From assembly GCF_007748175.1 (NCBI RefSeq), contig NZ_CP037422.1, positions 5,038,334 through 5,102,333 of the forward strand: a stretch of DNA of 64,000 bases, in the 5' to 3' direction. Below the pieces are notes generated by a model, which was not told the DNA's origin, ran no database searches, and was given only the letters and a program-made list of their open reading frames with translations. The first letter of the stretch is position 1; the number at the start of each line of letters is the position of its first letter. Positions 38,633 through 49,094 of the stretch are shown piece by piece. Source of the stretch: Gimesia aquarii (lineage in GTDB: Bacteria > Planctomycetota > Planctomycetia > Planctomycetales > Planctomycetaceae). A program made the translations under genes and the position numbers.

Positions 38633-40633
38633 CTAGATGCGTTCCCAGAAAGCGCCATTCCATTTGCTGAGCCGATTTTGGGATACATCAAAGAGGTAGA
38701 TCTGCCGATCTGCAAATATGGATTGTAATTTTGCTGGCTCGTCTCGGTCAGCACGATAACGTCCCAGTAGAACCGACTGATTTAATTCAGGCTCGTTAAT
38801 CACAAAATCAATGTGTCGATCTGCCGGATCATGTGCGATGAGTATGAGCGCCGGTTTTTCTATCTTTGGGTACTGCTGTATCATTTTTTGTAGCTGGAAA
38901 TGTTTTAGCTTTGAAAAAGCCACATTATTGACCATGGTTTCCAACTTCGAAGAAGTCCATAGAGGGGAAATCGATGTCAGATTGGTCAAAACTGCGACCA
39001 ACAACATAGAAATCCAGAGTAAAAACATCAAAGGCCGACCAATTTGCCTCCAGATTCTAAACAAGGTTTGGGTACTTCGTGCGAAAACCAATGCCCAGAG
39101 CGGTCCAGATTCAAATACATAGTGCCAGTGCATAATGCCATCATACCAGTAGGGGATATGTACGAAGTGCAGTGAGATGATGGAGGCAAAGATCAACCAC
39201 CATCGGCTCCTGTGTCTGCACTCTGTGATCAGAAAAATCAGTCCTGCCAGTCCGAGGGGAATGATTCCGAGGGTCCATTGCAGGCTGGCCAGAAATCGGT
39301 TTTGTACATTTTGCAGGGCTAATGCTGGAGTCAGGTTTTCGGCCCATTTATCATAGTTTTCTAATACTTTCGGCCCGAGTTTTTGCTCTCCCCGAATCAC
39401 ATTGTTGAATCCATAGACATGGCGGGGGGTATATATATCAGTATAAAGCTGGTAAGGCATTTTCCAGCCACTACCAGTGATGGATTGATTGTAAAAAAAT
39501 AAGCCGAGCAAACCACAGCTTAATGGAATTGCCAAACCAGTGGTCAATACCCAGGCAGGACGTTTCGGTTTCGAGTCTTGTGCTTCTGGCTTTGTCGAGT
39601 GATCTTGTTTACTAAGACAGGACTTGATGAGGAGGAATACCAGCCAAATTCCAAAGGGGAGTGCAAAGCCTGCCGCTGTCATCGGACGACAAAGCATCGC
39701 GAACGTTAAACCGATTCCAGCCAGTATTGCATCTCGTAGTGCGTAAGTCCGCTGCATTCTTAAAAATGACCAGAGGAACAGAGCAAGGCCAACTAAAGTG
39801 GGGTGATGTGCTAAAAGCAGGTTACTAAAGATCGCCATGCCCGGTGAAAGTGCAATCACGAAACCGGCGAGAAAACCAACTCCATTTCCACCTAATTCCC
39901 TGCCTGTCCAGAAAATGAAGAACGTAGTTATTGCGCCTGCCAGCCAATGGCCCCAATAGGAATAGGGATGTCCCCAGGAGACAAAGGGCGCTAACCAGAT
40001 TCCGGTTCCTGGAAAATAACGACTGGCCATTTTACCTTCATTCAGTACATGCATCTGATCGAAAAGCTCAGGCGCATCGGGATGACTGGGAAATGAAGTG
40101 CGGCCTTCCAGAAACGTTTTGGCCTGAAACAGGTAGCTGTACTCATCATGATATGCAGGTGGTAAATCACCCATTGCGAGCTTAAGTTCGTCATTCACGA
40201 TGTGAGAGGCTGTCCAGACACTCATGAATAATGAACAGGATGAAACCAACAGACAGAGGCAGATCGCCATAAAATCCAGTTTTCCTGAAGCTTGGTTTGC
40301 TCTGACCCATTCTTCAGAGAGCTTGGGGAGAAGAACCTTCGAGAAAAACTTGAAATTAAAGTAAGGGCGAATAAACCAGCAGATGGGACTCAGAAGTAGT
40401 AGAATAAAATACGGACTGGTATCGACGTTCATCTGTAAAAAGAAACGGGTGAGAAAGGGGAGGTTCTGGTCTTCGGATTGAACTCGATCCCATTCGTAGG
40501 GGGTTAAGAAGCAAAACAGCAGAACTACAAATAACAGATGGAGCAGGGGAATCCAACGAGAGTGCGATGGTTGGTCTGGAAGACTTTCATGGGGTGCTTT
40601 AGACCTAGATGAAATTGGTTTTTCCGAATCCAT
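38633..40633 (-). CDS. GT39-like membrane glycosyltransferase
   Basis: The 666-residue protein has about 12 predicted membrane helices (FVIALSPGMAIFSNLLL, WLVFLLIKSC, FLLWISMLLVAVLT). The periplasmic loop has the PMT/ArnT-type acidic motif DEYSYLFQA with nearby LPPAYHDE, matching GT39-family enzymes that move a sugar from a polyprenyl carrier. The exact acceptor is unknown. Its start at 40633 lies beyond the end of the macroglobulin gene on the other strand, 12 bases between stops. No other glycan-building genes are in the window. Confidence 0.85.
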   Translation of the reverse strand: MDSEKPISSRSKAPHESLPDQPSHSRWIPLLHLLFVVLLFCFLTPYEWDRVQSEDQNLPFLTRFFLQMNVDTSPYFILLLLSPICWFIRPYFNFKFFSKVLLPKLSEEWVRANQASGKLDFMAICLCLLVSSCSLFMSVWTASHIVNDELKLAMGDLPPAYHDEYSYLFQAKTFLEGRTSFPSHPDAPELFDQMHVLNEGKMASRYFPGTGIWLAPFVSWGHPYSYWGHWLAGAITTFFIFWTGRELGGNGVGFLAGFVIALSPGMAIFSNLLLAHHPTLVGLALFLWSFLRMQRTYALRDAILAGIGLTFAMLCRPMTAAGFALPFGIWLVFLLIKSCLSKQDHSTKPEAQDSKPKRPAWVLTTGLAIPLSCGLLGLFFYNQSITGSGWKMPYQLYTDIYTPRHVYGFNNVIRGEQKLGPKVLENYDKWAENLTPALALQNVQNRFLASLQWTLGIIPLGLAGLIFLITECRHRSRWWLIFASIISLHFVHIPYWYDGIMHWHYVFESGPLWALVFARSTQTLFRIWRQIGRPLMFLLWISMLLVAVLTNLTSISPLWTSSKLETMVNNVAFSKLKHFQLQKMIQQYPKIEKPALILIAHDPADRHIDFVINEPELNQSVLLGRYRADRDEPAKLQSIFADRQIYLFDVSQNRLSKWNGAFWERI

Positions 40634-40773
40634 GAGCCAATACTAATTTCTGAATGTCTTTATAAATTTTAACTCAGCCGGGAATACATTTCGAAGACTA
40701 AGAATAGAAATGAAGGACATCGAAGAAGTTTTAATTATTTCTCACAGTATAACTTTGCAGAGTACTCAAAAGA

Positions 40774-40805
40774 AAGGGCGTGGTTTTATGTTAAACCACG
40801 CCCTT
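40774..40805 (-). terminator. Perfect hairpin terminator downstream of the Lys-rich protein gene
   Basis: A 13-base perfect stem (AAGGGCGTGGTTT at 40774-40786, AAACCACGCCCTT at 40793-40805) encloses a six-base loop. On the minus strand it is followed by TTTCTTTT, so it acts as a factor-independent terminator for the gene ending at 40846. Confidence 0.75.
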
Positions 40806-40845
40806 GTACATGTTTTATCGGCTAGCAAATCAAAGCGATTCGATA

Positions 40846-41247
40846 TTATTTTTTCACCGTTTTTTTACTGGTTTCCTTCTTACTGGCAATGTCAGACAGG
40901 ATTTTATCTAAAATTGATTTTTGTGAAGCTGTCAGAACGGTTTCACATTCCGCTTTTCGTTTTGAATTCAGTTCAGCAAGTTGCTTTCTAAGACTATCCA
41001 TCTGGGATTTGTAGTTTGCTTGTATTTTATAGATTTTGTCGCGCTGTTCTTTTGAGAGGTTCAGTTTTCCATAGTGAGGGGGAACGCGAACTTTTGATTT
41101 CTTACGAGTTGTCTTGGTTTCTTTGGCGGTGGCTTCTGTGGATTTCGTTTCTTTCTTTTGGGCTGGTACTGAGTCAGCTGTGCAAATGGTCAAAGCAATT
41201 CCTGTGAACAAAACGACAATTAAGTTAGTAAGCTTATTGGTGCGCAT
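40846..41247 (-). CDS. Small secreted Lys-rich helical protein
   Basis: The 133-residue product has a signal peptide (LIVVLFTGIALTICTA, cut near VPAQK), a Lys/Thr-rich linker, and a helical segment (LNLSKEQRDKIYKIQANYK) with an LSKEQ motif like the LTxxQ signature of Spy/CpxP-type periplasmic proteins. That would make it an envelope chaperone or sensor, but the match is weak. It is followed by a terminator. mutS is upstream on the same strand, with an inverted repeat in between. Confidence 0.7.
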   Translation of the reverse strand: MRTNKLTNLIVVLFTGIALTICTADSVPAQKKETKSTEATAKETKTTRKKSKVRVPPHYGKLNLSKEQRDKIYKIQANYKSQMDSLRKQLAELNSKRKAECETVLTASQKSILDKILSDIASKKETSKKTVKK

Positions 41248-41342
41248 AATGGCCCTCTTTAAAAAAAGATTCTCATGTCAGTAAAAGGCAACGAACACGC
41301 CTTTAGAATAAGAATATTTTGTACATATGTGTGTCTGTGATT

Positions 41343-41398
41343 CAACTGACAGAATGAAATATATTGAAAATTTGTTAATTATATATTCATTTCAGTTG
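41343..41398 (-). other. Imperfect inverted repeat overlapping the mutS stop
   Basis: CAACTGA and TCAGTTG bases at the two ends, then an AT-rich arm of about 11 pairs with a bulge, form a long imperfect stem with the mutS stop codon inside. There is no poly-U tail. It may define or stabilise the mutS transcript end, or be attenuating for the following gene. Confidence 0.4.
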
Positions 41399-43987
41399 TT
41401 CACGAATTCTGTACAATTCTTCAAGAGCAGCCAGGGGAGTAAGCTCATCGACATTCAAATCTCTAATTTCGTCGAGCACGGGATGAGGGGTGTTTCCAAA
41501 GAGAGAAAGTTGTTGTTGAGAGGATGTTTTTTGAGGTCGAGGTGGAATGGTTGGCTTTCCACTGGCATCAATATGATCTTTTTCGAGTGTGGAAAGAATT
41601 TGATTAGCGCGGTGAATGACTTGTTCTGGAATACCTGCCAGGCGGGCGACATGGATTCCGTAGCTTTTATTCGCGGAGCCTTCAATAATTTTGTGAAGAA
41701 ACACAATTTCGCCATCTTGCTCATGTACTGCGACATTCCAGTTACTGGCTTGTTTCAGGGATTGTGTTAATTCTGTGAGCTCGTGGTAGTGAGTCGCGAA
41801 CAGTGTACGGGCTTTTATCTGGTCATGTAGATGTTCCGTCATCGACCATGCCAGAGAAATTCCATCATACGTGCTGGTTCCCCGCCCGATCTCATCCAGG
41901 ATGACCAGACTGCGTTCAGAAGCGGAATTGAGGATTCGTGCCGCTTCTGTCATTTCGACCATAAAGGTACTTTGCCCTTTACTCAATTCGTCACTGGCTC
42001 CCACGCGTGCAAAAATACGGTCCGCAATTCCGATACGGGCTTCACTGGCAGGAATGAATGAGCCAATCTGTGCCATTAACGTGAGTAGAGCTGCCTGACG
42101 GATATAAGTACTCTTTCCTGCCATATTGGGACCAGTAATGATCTGGACGCGTCCATATGGATCGCCGAGTAAAACATCATTGGGAACAAATTCACCTGTC
42201 GGCTGCAGACGGTCGAGTACGGGATGCCGACTCTCTCTGATATCCAGCACTGGCTCTTCCGTAACTTCGGGACGGCAATAACCAGCGTGAGTGGCAAGGT
42301 GTGCTAAACCGAAGAGCACATCAATTTGTGCTAGTACCTCAGCCGTTTTTTGAGTACGTGGTGCTTCTTTGGCAACACGTTCCCGCAATTCGTCAAACAG
42401 AGTTTGTTCCAGTTCTATGGTCCGGTCTTCTGCTTTGAGCACTTTTTCTTCGTACTCTTTCAGTTCAGGGGTGATATAGCGTTCCTGATTCTTAAGAGTT
42501 TGTTTGCGAATATAATGCTCTGGTACTTTAGTAGCATGAGCGGCTGAAACCTCCAGATAATAACCGAAAACTTTGTTATAGCCGACTTTGAGATTGGGGA
42601 TGCCGATGCGTTCGGATTCTTCATTACGATAGCTGGCAATCCATTCTTTCCCTCCACGTGATAGTGAGCGGAGTTCATCCAATTCTTCGTTAAATCCAGG
42701 ACAGATTACACCTCCTTCATTGAGAGTCAGTGGGGGATCTTCCACGATCATCGATTCAATATCCGCACGCACTTCGGCGCAGAGATCAATGCTGGTTTCA
42801 AGTGATTGGAGCAGAACTGACTTTCTACCGGTAAGTTTCGCTTTCAGTTTAGGTAGTAATGCTAACGTCTGTGCCAGAAAACTCAGATCACGGGCACTGG
42901 CTCTCCCGGTCGCGATGCGCGCGGTGAGTCGTTGCAGATCATAAGTCTTGGCGAGTTCTTCTCGAATATCATTAACCAGTACCGGGTTATGTAAGAGTTC
43001 TTCAACCGAATCTAGCCGTTTCTGAATTTCATTCAAGTTTGTTAATGGGTTTGCAATCCATTCTGTTAGTAAACGAGCACCCATCGAAGTGACAGTTTCA
43101 TCGAGAACCGAAATCAGACTACCTTCTCGTTTCCCTTCACGAATCGTGCGCGTCAATTCCAGACTACGTCTTGTTGCTTCATCAATTAATAAGCGATCAC
43201 CGCGTTCATAAGGTTCGATCTGATTGATATGTGGAATCGCACTTTTCTGTGTTTCTTCCACATATTCAAGCAGAGCACCAGCGGCTGTGATGGAAGGAGA
43301 TCCCTGCTCGAGGTTGAAGCCTTCCAGCGTCTTAGTACCAAAGTGTGATAATAAACGTTTTTCACACTCATCCTCTGCGAAAGACCATGGAGGGCGTTCA
43401 GTCAGCATTGTATCGAGGTGCCCTACCGCTTTTTGCAGTGCTGAATTTCCTTCTGCAAAAATACATTCTGCCGGATGGATGCGGGCCAGTTCGTCAATTA
43501 AATGCTCTGCTGTCGTGTTCGAAGTCAGGAAACGTCCCGTAGATAGCTCCAGCCAGGCCAGGCCAATACTTGATTTTCCGAAGTGAATACTTGCCAGAAA
43601 GTTGTTCTCATGGGGATCGAGTAAGGCGTCGTCAGTCAGTGTGCCCGGAGTGACGACTCGTGTGACTTCGCGTTTTACCATCCCCTTGGCTTTTTTAGGA
43701 TCTTCTACCTGGTCGCAGATAGAGGCCCTGTAGCCGGCATGAATTAATTTATAGAGATAATTATCCAGCGAATGGTGTGGGAAGCCCGCCATCGGGATGG
43801 GATTACTGGAAGATTTATCGCGACTGGTGAGAGTGATCCCCAAAATACGCGCTGCGATTTCGGCATCTTCATTAAAGAGTTCATAGAAATCACCCATGCG
43901 AAACAAAAGCAGAGTTCCCGGATTCTGGCGTTTGACTTCCAGATACCGCTCCATCATGGGGGTTAGCTTCTTGCCTGTTTTAGTCAT
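41387..43987 (-). CDS. mutS: DNA mismatch repair protein MutS
   Basis: The 866-residue ATPase recognises mispaired bases. Domain I starts at [13 protein letters not shown] (mismatch-binding FxE region), the clamp and lever lie in the middle, and Walker A is [11 protein letters not shown] near residue 620 with [11 protein letters not shown] and [10 protein letters not shown] following. The C-terminal helix-turn-helix region is near [11 protein letters not shown]. Length is normal. prs ends about 27 bases upstream on the same strand, so mutS may be read with it. No mutL is in the window. Confidence 0.96.
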   Translation of the reverse strand: MTKTGKKLTPMMERYLEVKRQNPGTLLLFRMGDFYELFNEDAEIAARILGITLTSRDKSSSNPIPMAGFPHHSLDNYLYKLIHAGYRASICDQVEDPKKAKGMVKREVTRVVTPGTLTDDALLDPHENNFLASIHFGKSSIGLAWLELSTGRFLTSNTTAEHLIDELARIHPAECIFAEGNSALQKAVGHLDTMLTERPPWSFAEDECEKRLLSHFGTKTLEGFNLEQGSPSITAAGALLEYVEETQKSAIPHINQIEPYERGDRLLIDEATRRSLELTRTIREGKREGSLISVLDETVTSMGARLLTEWIANPLTNLNEIQKRLDSVEELLHNPVLVNDIREELAKTYDLQRLTARIATGRASARDLSFLAQTLALLPKLKAKLTGRKSVLLQSLETSIDLCAEVRADIESMIVEDPPLTLNEGGVICPGFNEELDELRSLSRGGKEWIASYRNEESERIGIPNLKVGYNKVFGYYLEVSAAHATKVPEHYIRKQTLKNQERYITPELKEYEEKVLKAEDRTIELEQTLFDELRERVAKEAPRTQKTAEVLAQIDVLFGLAHLATHAGYCRPEVTEEPVLDIRESRHPVLDRLQPTGEFVPNDVLLGDPYGRVQIITGPNMAGKSTYIRQAALLTLMAQIGSFIPASEARIGIADRIFARVGASDELSKGQSTFMVEMTEAARILNSASERSLVILDEIGRGTSTYDGISLAWSMTEHLHDQIKARTLFATHYHELTELTQSLKQASNWNVAVHEQDGEIVFLHKIIEGSANKSYGIHVARLAGIPEQVIHRANQILSTLEKDHIDASGKPTIPPRPQKTSSQQQLSLFGNTPHPVLDEIRDLNVDELTPLAALEELYRIREQLK

Positions 43988-44014
43988 GCGTCCTGTTTTT
44001 CTCTGACGATTGGT

Positions 44015-45031
44015 TTACTTTTTCGTTCTCTTTTCCGGAAATAATGTACTGACGCTGGTGCGGTCGTGAATGGATCGAATGGCAGCAGCGAATGAATGAG
44101 CCACTGAAATGACCTCCAGATTATCGGGCAGAGGATCAGCTAAGGTTTCAATCGTATTGGTCATAAACATTTTCTTCAACGGACTATTGCCAATTCGCTC
44201 TGCTGCTCCTTTGGATAACACACCGTGTGTGACCGCGGCATAAATATCGTTGGCTCCTTTTTGTTTCAAGGTCTCAGCCATGCTGATCAAAGTGCGGCCT
44301 GTTATTGTGAAGTCATCGACAAGGATCACATTTTTGCCTTCCACTTCACCAATGACTTCCAATACTTCCACGGTTTCTGAATGGTCTTTGCGGGCTTTAT
44401 TTCCAATGACGACTGGGACTCCCAGTAGTTTAGCAAAATCAGAAGCTTCTTTGGCAAATCCAACATCGGGGCTACAAACAACCAGATTTTCGATATTCAT
44501 TTTTTGAATATGTTCGCCGATGACATGGCGGCCGTAGAGATGATCAACGGGAACGCTGAAAAATCCCTGGATTTGTGGACTGTGTAGATCCATGGTTAAC
44601 ACGCGGTCTGCTCCAGCTATTTCAATTGCGTCAGCGCAGACCCGGGCACGGATTGAAACGCGAGGTTCGTCTTTCTTGTCTCCTTTTGCATAGCTGAAAA
44701 AAGGGATCACAGCCGTAACCTGCTGTGCACTAGCGCGTTTCAGAGCATCGATCCAAAACATGAGCTCAACAAAATTATCGTTCACCGGATAATGGACGCC
44801 TTGAATGAGATAGACGTCGCGCCCTCGAACATTTTCCTTAATACGAACAAAAATATTACCTTCACTGAACTGGTGCGCTTCACACGGTGTCAAACGGATG
44901 CCCAACTCATCGGCAATGGCTTGCGCAAGGATGGGATTACCGGAACCAGCCATGATGGTCAGATCACCTTGTGGAGGCTGGAAGGGCTGGACTCGGGGGC
45001 CTCTGGAGAGTGGATTCGGAGAATTAGCCAT
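44015..45031 (-). CDS. prs: Ribose-phosphate pyrophosphokinase, divergent
   Basis: The 338-residue enzyme makes PRPP from ribose 5-phosphate and ATP. Conserved parts: NDNFVELMFWIDALKRAS, DLHSPQIQGFF (catalytic His), NKARKDHSETVEV flexible loop with Lys and Arg, and PRPP loop VDDFTITGRTLI. The usual RQDRK segment reads KGDKK, and the PRPP loop differs from the usual IDDIIDTAGT, so it is an unusual branch. Start ATG 45031 is chosen since the protein begins MANSPNP there; an upstream in-frame TTG at 45046 is weaker. Confidence 0.9.
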   Translation of the reverse strand: MANSPNPLSRGPRVQPFQPPQGDLTIMAGSGNPILAQAIADELGIRLTPCEAHQFSEGNIFVRIKENVRGRDVYLIQGVHYPVNDNFVELMFWIDALKRASAQQVTAVIPFFSYAKGDKKDEPRVSIRARVCADAIEIAGADRVLTMDLHSPQIQGFFSVPVDHLYGRHVIGEHIQKMNIENLVVCSPDVGFAKEASDFAKLLGVPVVIGNKARKDHSETVEVLEVIGEVEGKNVILVDDFTITGRTLISMAETLKQKGANDIYAAVTHGVLSKGAAERIGNSPLKKMFMTNTIETLADPLPDNLEVISVAHSFAAAIRSIHDRTSVSTLFPEKRTKK

Positions 45032-45295
45032 TAATAAACAGATCAATCAAACAGGGCAATTTTATGCCGGAAAACATTACTATTCTTGGGAATTCTGGAT
45101 TATTTCACTTTACTCCATTCACGAAGAAAAGCAGACTCCATAATATCGATGCTGAATCGCAAAACAAGCGAACGCCAGCCAATATCCTGAAGGATGTATC
45201 CAAGTGGATTCGCCTTACCCCTATTATTGACACCAAATCGTTTACTTAGGGTTGAATTCAATTTTCAACCTGCAATTGATGTTGAGATATCTAAA

Positions 45296-46381
45296 ATGAC
45301 AGAAAGAATTTACAACTTTTCTGCAGGCCCCGCTGCACTTCCTTTGCCCGTTCTGGAACAGGCACAACAAGATCTGATTTCACTGGGAGATACGGGAATC
45401 GGGGTTCTGGAGCATTCTCACCGGAGTAAAGCATTTCTCGCCGTTTATGAGCAAGCTGAAGGCCTGTGCCGGGAAATCGCTTCCGTTCCAGATAACTATA
45501 AAGTTCTGTTTTTGCAGGGAGGGGCTTCGACTCAGTTTTTCATGATCCCCATGAATCTGCTTTCTAAAGATCAGACAGCCGACTATTTGGTTACCGGTTC
45601 CTGGTCCAAGAAGGCCGTCAAAGAAGCCAAACTCTTTGGAAATGTAAATATCGCCTGTAATAGCGAAGACAAAAATTTTTCCTACATTCCCTCTGAAGTC
45701 GCTTTGAGTGAGCAACCCGCTTATGTGCACTTCACATCAAATAATACGATTTATGGTACTGAGTTCGCATCAGAACCCGAAGTTCCAGCGGGAGTGCCTT
45801 TAGTCTGTGATGCGAGTAGCGATATCTTTTCGCGTCCCATCGATATCTCTAAATATGGGATTGTTTACGCCGGTGCTCAGAAAAACCTGGGACCCAGTGG
45901 TATGGCTGTCGTCATCATTCGGGATGATCTCATCGAGCAGGGACCGACCGACATACCAACAATGATGCAGTATCGCACTCACTCAGAAGCGGGTTCCATG
46001 TTTAACACGCCACCGACATTTGGGATTTATGTTTTGGGACGCGTCCTGCAATGGTTGAAAGATCAGGGCGGGTTAGCGGCGATGGGGCAGAAGAATCAGG
46101 CCAAAGCGGGTAAGCTATATGATTACCTGGATCAAAGCCAGCTCTTCAAGCCCACGGCTGCGAAACAGGATCGCTCCTTAATGAACGTGACATTCGTGAC
46201 CGGCGATGCCGACCTGGATGCGAAGTTCATTGCTCAGGCGACTGCTGCCGGTTTGGATGGCTTGAAAGGCCATCGTAGTGTGGGTGGAATGCGTGCGAGT
46301 ATTTATAACGCGTTTCCGGAAGCCGGCATTGACAAGTTACTCTCCATGATGAATGAGTTCGAACAGGAGCACGCCTCTTGA
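45296..46381 (+). CDS. serC: Phosphoserine aminotransferase
   Basis: The 361-residue PLP enzyme converts 3-phosphohydroxypyruvate and glutamate to phosphoserine in serine biosynthesis. Signatures are [10 protein letters not shown] at the start, [10 protein letters not shown], the PLP lysine Lys196 in [10 protein letters not shown], and [12 protein letters not shown] 45296 is chosen because the family begins at this point; an upstream in-frame start would add an untypical leader. The stop codon overlaps the next gene. Confidence 0.95.
   Translation: MTERIYNFSAGPAALPLPVLEQAQQDLISLGDTGIGVLEHSHRSKAFLAVYEQAEGLCREIASVPDNYKVLFLQGGASTQFFMIPMNLLSKDQTADYLVTGSWSKKAVKEAKLFGNVNIACNSEDKNFSYIPSEVALSEQPAYVHFTSNNTIYGTEFASEPEVPAGVPLVCDASSDIFSRPIDISKYGIVYAGAQKNLGPSGMAVVIIRDDLIEQGPTDIPTMMQYRTHSEAGSMFNTPPTFGIYVLGRVLQWLKDQGGLAAMGQKNQAKAGKLYDYLDQSQLFKPTAAKQDRSLMNVTFVTGDADLDAKFIAQATAAGLDGLKGHRSVGGMRASIYNAFPEAGIDKLLSMMNEFEQEHAS
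46365..46369 (+). promoter_or_regulatory. Ribosome-binding site for the TTG-started nucleosidase gene
   Basis: AGGAG lies within the end of serC, eight bases before TTG 46378. It decides the unusual TTG start, since the next ATG is well downstream of the conserved fold start. Confidence 0.55.
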
Positions 46382-47136
46382 ATCAGCCCGAAGTCGATAA
46401 AGCACATGCGGATATAGGACTGGTCTGTGCCTTGCACATGGAGATTCAGCAATTTCTGGATCGTTGTGAGCACGTCAAGAAATATACCGGCGGTTCGTAT
46501 GTCTTTCGGGGAGGCTTTCTTGATCAAGTCAAAGTTGCCGTTGTGCAAACGGGTGTGGGATTCGCTCGCGCCCGAGCGGCAACTCAGGCACTGATTGACG
46601 CGCATTCGCCTCCCTGGGTTTTATCGGTTGGATTTTCGGGAGCCCTGGACCCAAAAATGAAGGTCGGAGATATTGTCGTCGGTACTTCCGTCTGTGACCT
46701 GCATGGCCAGGAATTAAAAAACGATGTTCAATTTCCGGAAGACCCGGAGCACGGGCTCTATGTGGGGAAGCTCATCAATGCTGATGAGATCGTTCGTACT
46801 GTTGAAGAAAAACTCAGAATTGCTGAACAATATGCAGCGCTCGCTGTCGATCTGGAAAGCCTGGCGGTAGCACAGGTCTGTCAGGCTGAGAAGAAAGGCT
46901 TCATGGCAATTCGCGCGATTAGCGACGATTGCTCTACAGATCTTCCTCCCGAAGTAATTTCAATCCTCGGGGAAACCGGAGCCGGGCGGGCAGGGGCAGC
47001 GGTAGGAGCCATCTTCAAGCGTCCTGAAAGTATTAAGGAAATGTGGAAGATGCGCGGCGATGCCTCAAAGGCGGCAACACGTCTGGGTAGTTTCCTGGAA
47101 GGTGTGGTGACCCAGCTCTATGAAGCCCGGCACTAA
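46378..47136 (+). CDS. MTA/SAH nucleosidase-like (PNP_UDP_1) protein, TTG start
   Basis: The 252-residue protein belongs to the purine nucleoside phosphorylase/5'-methylthioadenosine nucleosidase superfamily: [63 protein letters not shown] (the DMES-type acid) and AISDD with the catalytic Asp. The start TTG overlaps the serC stop in TTGA, with AGGAG eight bases upstream, so the two are translationally coupled. A phosphorylase or nucleosidase of an unknown nucleoside is the alternative. It ends 4 bases into the convergent DUF1559 gene. Confidence 0.85.
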   Translation: MNQPEVDKAHADIGLVCALHMEIQQFLDRCEHVKKYTGGSYVFRGGFLDQVKVAVVQTGVGFARARAATQALIDAHSPPWVLSVGFSGALDPKMKVGDIVVGTSVCDLHGQELKNDVQFPEDPEHGLYVGKLINADEIVRTVEEKLRIAEQYAALAVDLESLAVAQVCQAEKKGFMAIRAISDDCSTDLPPEVISILGETGAGRAGAAVGAIFKRPESIKEMWKMRGDASKAATRLGSFLEGVVTQLYEARH

Positions 47137-47888
47137 TACTCGCCAACCTCTTCGCCACCATCGGGTGTGCTCAATGCTTTGAGTATTTCAGGGTCAATGT
47201 CTTTTGAAATGAATCTCACACTATTATCACCCAGCAGTATATGGTTACCATCTCTTTGAGAAGTTTTTTTGTCAGGTCCAATAATATGCATTGGATCTGC
47301 TAAAAACGTCGGATCACCCCAAGGTTGAAAATCTTCTGCTGTCTCTAGAGCCATTATAGTATTTGACATTCCGTCTTTGATATCTGTGAGGCGAGAAAAC
47401 TGATTTTTCTTCAGCACAAGTTCGTTGCCCACGTAATGTGAAATTCCATATGCCCCTAAAGAGTCTTTAGCATTTGAGTTTTTATCATGGATAGTTCGAT
47501 TTAAAAAGACTTCGAGATTCTCCCGAAAGAATTCTTGATTGCTGGGATCATTCCAGGGTTTGGCGAAATTAATTTTACTATAAAGTACAGCCTCACCCAT
47601 GTAGGGGAGGATTTGAGTTTGCCAGCTATGGTAGGGGATTCCGCTTTCAGTAACGGGAGCTTCGGGAGGCAGAATACGATGTGCATCATGGTAGAGATGT
47701 AGCGCTATACCCATAGAATATAAATTGTATTTGGATTGAGCACGCCTTGCTGCTTCTGGTGCAATACTATACACAGGCCGCGTTAAATACCATATTAGTA
47801 AAACAAGACAAATTTCTGCGATTGTGATTTTGATGAAAAGCCAAAAGCAGTTTTTGGAGACTGGGACGTTTTGAGGTTGGTTAACCAT
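47133..47888 (-). CDS. DUF1559-type protein with N-terminal membrane helix
   Basis: The 251-residue protein carries a DUF1559-like domain (SKYNLYSMGIALHLYHDAHR, PYHSWQTQILPYMGEAVLY, YVGNELV, ILLGDNSVRFISKDIDPE), which is the planctomycete pilin-like domain. The N-terminal helix is WLFIKITIAEICLVLLIWYL, not the prepilin GFTLIE signal. It is a paralog of the next gene, with the same layout. Start ATG 47888 follows AGGAA. The 3' end overlaps the nucleosidase gene by four bases, convergently. Confidence 0.8.
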   Translation of the reverse strand: MVNQPQNVPVSKNCFWLFIKITIAEICLVLLIWYLTRPVYSIAPEAARRAQSKYNLYSMGIALHLYHDAHRILPPEAPVTESGIPYHSWQTQILPYMGEAVLYSKINFAKPWNDPSNQEFFRENLEVFLNRTIHDKNSNAKDSLGAYGISHYVGNELVLKKNQFSRLTDIKDGMSNTIMALETAEDFQPWGDPTFLADPMHIIGPDKKTSQRDGNHILLGDNSVRFISKDIDPEILKALSTPDGGEEVGEY

Positions 47889-47948
47889 CTGGCTTTCCTG
47901 ATTCAATTATTATTTATGAATTCAAATTTTAGTTAACCATTCGAAATG

Positions 47949-48899
47949 CTAAAACTCTCCTATCGCTTTCCCATCATTGGGGATACTCAAGTTTTTTAAT
48001 GTCTCAGGGTCAATGTTTTCCGAAACGAAGCGCACACTGCCGTCACCCATGAGGACATGATTGCCTCCTCTGAAAGAGGACTTCTTTCCTTGACCCATGA
48101 TCTCGATAGGCTTTGCAATCGAAGTCGGGTCGCCCCAGGGCTTGAAGTTTTGGCCTGTCTCGACTGCCAGAATGGTATTCGATGTACCATCTTTGATATC
48201 TCGTATGCGACTGCCTCTGTTTTTCTTCATGACGAGTTCATTGCCGACATAATGGGAAAGACCTAATCCATCAGGTGAAATCTTTTCTTCAATTGACGGG
48301 TTTAAGTATGTGGGAATTACCTGTTCAAAAATGATTTGGTTGCTGGGATCATCCCAGGCTACGTCAAAATCGATGTCATTATAAAGTGGCGCCTGATCAA
48401 CAAAGGGGAGAATAGCAGTTTGCCAACTATGGTAGGGTTTCCCGTCTGTGGTCGCAGTCCCTCCGGGAGGAAATTGCGAAAAAACTTCGTGATAATTATG
48501 TAGCGCCAGACCAATTTGCTTCATATTATTTTTCGACGTAGAACGCCGTGCTGCATCGCGAGCTTGCTGCACCGCTGGTAAGAGTAGGGCCATCAAAATT
48601 AGAATCACCAAAACAAACCCGCCGCCGGCAACAGCAACAACAATCCAAAGTACGGCATTACTTTTTTTAGGTGATGTCGTTTGAGATTGGCTTTCTTGTT
48701 GGAAATCGTCTTCCAGAAAGTTATCGGTATATTCAGGAATTAATCCTGGAATCTGGGCTGCTGGAACGAAGTCGCTCTCTTCACCTTTCCGGACAAGATC
48801 AGATTCCTGGACCTTGCCTTCGGCTGCTAATTCTTTCAGACGCTGAACAGTTAAGGGGCCAGCGATTTGACTACCACGCTTAACATACCAATTGGCCAT
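47949..48899 (-). CDS. GYF_2-like plus DUF1559 membrane protein
   Basis: The 316-residue protein starts with a ~55-residue GYF_2/DUF4339-like module (NWYVKRGSQIAGPLTVQRLKE), then a membrane helix (IVVAVAGGGFVLVILILMALL), then a DUF1559 domain (LPAVQQARDAARRSTSKNNM, KQIGLALHNYHE, VLMGDGSVRFVSENIDPE). The canonical DUF1559 leader is a prepilin-type signal; here a soluble binding module and helix replace it, so pilin processing is unlikely. It is the upstream partner (60 bases) of the shorter paralog, so they may form a heteromer. Confidence 0.8.
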   Translation of the reverse strand: MANWYVKRGSQIAGPLTVQRLKELAAEGKVQESDLVRKGEESDFVPAAQIPGLIPEYTDNFLEDDFQQESQSQTTSPKKSNAVLWIVVAVAGGGFVLVILILMALLLPAVQQARDAARRSTSKNNMKQIGLALHNYHEVFSQFPPGGTATTDGKPYHSWQTAILPFVDQAPLYNDIDFDVAWDDPSNQIIFEQVIPTYLNPSIEEKISPDGLGLSHYVGNELVMKKNRGSRIRDIKDGTSNTILAVETGQNFKPWGDPTSIAKPIEIMGQGKKSSFRGGNHVLMGDGSVRFVSENIDPETLKNLSIPNDGKAIGEF

Positions 48900-49080
48900 G
48901 AGGGATTCCTTTACGTAAAGTAATGATTCAGTAACCTAGAATACAATAAGGGCTCATTAGAATACAGAGAAACATCTGGGAAGAATGTATATTCTTCAGA
49001 TATCTGTTTAGTGGTGAATGAGGTTCGCTCATTAATCTGTTAGTATGAGTCTGTTGGCTGTGAAATCTGTTTATCCCATT

Positions 49081-49086
49081 AAGGAG
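49081..49086 (+). promoter_or_regulatory. Ribosome-binding site deciding a GTG start
   Basis: AAGGAG lies eight bases before GTG 49095. The other in-frame GTG at 49089 is only two bases away, so 49095 is preferred. Confidence 0.55.
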
Positions 49087-49094
49087 ATGTGCGA

